From Sodiomyces alkalinus F11 (taxonomy: Eukaryota; Ascomycota; Sordariomycetes; Glomerellales; Plectosphaerellaceae): a stretch of 64,000 nt of DNA. Shown here piece by piece: positions 63,647-64,000 of this stretch. Made by a program: the position numbers and the translations under genes. The stretch spans positions 1,187,310-1,251,309 of the forward strand of contig NW_021167082.1 in NCBI RefSeq assembly GCF_003711515.1, in the 5' to 3' direction. Under the pieces are notes generated by a model, which did not search any database, had not been told where the DNA came from, and worked only from the letters and a program-made list of their open reading frames with translations. Within the stretch, counting starts at the first letter, position 1; every line of letters begins with the position of its first letter.

Positions 63647-63931
63647 GCAGCTCGCTGAGGTGAGTGAGATTCGAGTCCGGGGTTACCCAGAGCGGACGCA
63701 GGGGTTTCGCGATGCGGCTGCGGAGGGCGGGGAGGTCGAGGTCCAGAGCGCGCAGGGAGGCAAGGAAGGATGGTAGGAGTGCTTCGATTTGGGCGTGTTC
63801 GGTTGGGGAGACGGCTTGGGGAGGGGTGAAGAGGGCGTGGGCTTCGGTCGGGTTTGGGTGGTCTGGGAACAGGGCACGGTTGAGGACCGCGCACCAGATT
63901 GGGATGGTCTTGCTCAGAGCGTCCGGCATTC
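62670..63931 (-). CDS. RIT1: initiator tRNA A64 2'-O-ribosylphosphate transferase, 5' end missing
   Basis: 3' exon only (419 codons). The acceptor is at 63931 (CACAG|GA ATG CCG), and the 5' exon or exons lie beyond the window end. It modifies A64 of cytosolic initiator tRNA-Met, keeping it out of elongation. Seen: MPDALSKTIPIWCAVLNRALFP, a family hallmark, RPLWVTPDS, FEDFHPVICCTASRRVSGGE, GDDTENWAHGLTAELFW, and a C-terminal phosphatase-like loop (VLIACETSKDLSVATALAVSMWC). Asp-rich and Gly-rich low-complexity inserts are encoded by trinucleotide runs. The phase at the acceptor agrees with an upstream codon ending in this exon. Confidence 0.88.
63614..63647 (-). repeat. GTC/GAC trinucleotide repeat in RIT1
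   Basis: Nine to ten GTC repeats on the plus strand, encoding a run of aspartates in RIT1. Slippage-prone microsatellite. Confidence 0.85.
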
Positions 63932-64000
63932 CTGTGTTGTGTCGTTTGTGAGCTGACATGTCCACATCTCATATAGCTTACGATGAAGAGGAAGCAGGGT

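Overview
The window looks like nuclear DNA of a filamentous ascomycete (Pezizomycotina, most likely Sordariomycetes). The evidence is short GT-AG introns of about 48-380 bp with CTRAC-like branch sites, GC-rich conserved genes close to known fungal families, and a 16-kb transposon block mutated in the CpA-to-TpA style of repeat-induced point mutation (RIP). All coordinates and splice junctions were read by eye. Most junctions are fixed because exon phases sum to intact reading frames and the joined proteins match conserved family motifs.

Layout. (1) 469-1506: a GH43 glycosidase on the minus strand. (2) 1995-17960: an inactivated, nested LTR-retrotransposon block. A Ty1/copia-type element with 193-bp LTRs and CCTTA/CCTTG target duplications was split by a Ty3/gypsy chromodomain element (5704-15666, 348-bp LTRs, GTCCT target duplications). 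The gypsy element has an extra degraded reading frame with a hydrophobic N-terminus between its chromodomain and its 3' LTR. (3) 18387-27805: a minus-strand run of CBF5 (box H/ACA pseudouridine synthase), a cysteine-rich single-pass membrane protein, and an NTA1-like N-terminal amidase with a very long disordered tail. (4) 27806-33763: about 6 kb with no gene I can support. (5) 33764-43405: a second copy of the cysteine-rich membrane protein family, a Derlin, HIS3, a Cut12-like spindle-pole protein and a zinc-finger/JmjC protein, with strands alternating. (6) 44201-62416: a plus-strand run of GCN2, CDC34, a UIM-containing protein, a SIS1-type Hsp40 and a HAD phosphatase. (7) 62670-63931: the 3' part of RIT1 (initiator-tRNA ribosylphosphate transferase), running off the window.

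Functional themes. Protein quality control and turnover recur: NTA1 (N-degron), Derlin (ERAD), CDC34 (SCF E2), the UIM protein (ubiquitin binding) and SIS1 (Hsp70 co-chaperone with a perfect heat-shock element upstream). Amino-acid control also recurs: GCN2 and HIS3 lie about 6 kb apart. These are housekeeping genes and nothing shows that they are co-regulated. The least ordinary parts are the nested transposon block, where RIP damage stops inside both outer LTRs and one element carries a third frame, the two divergent membrane paralogs, a 13-nt microexon that completes a catalytic cysteine codon, and two introns that need GC-AG splicing.
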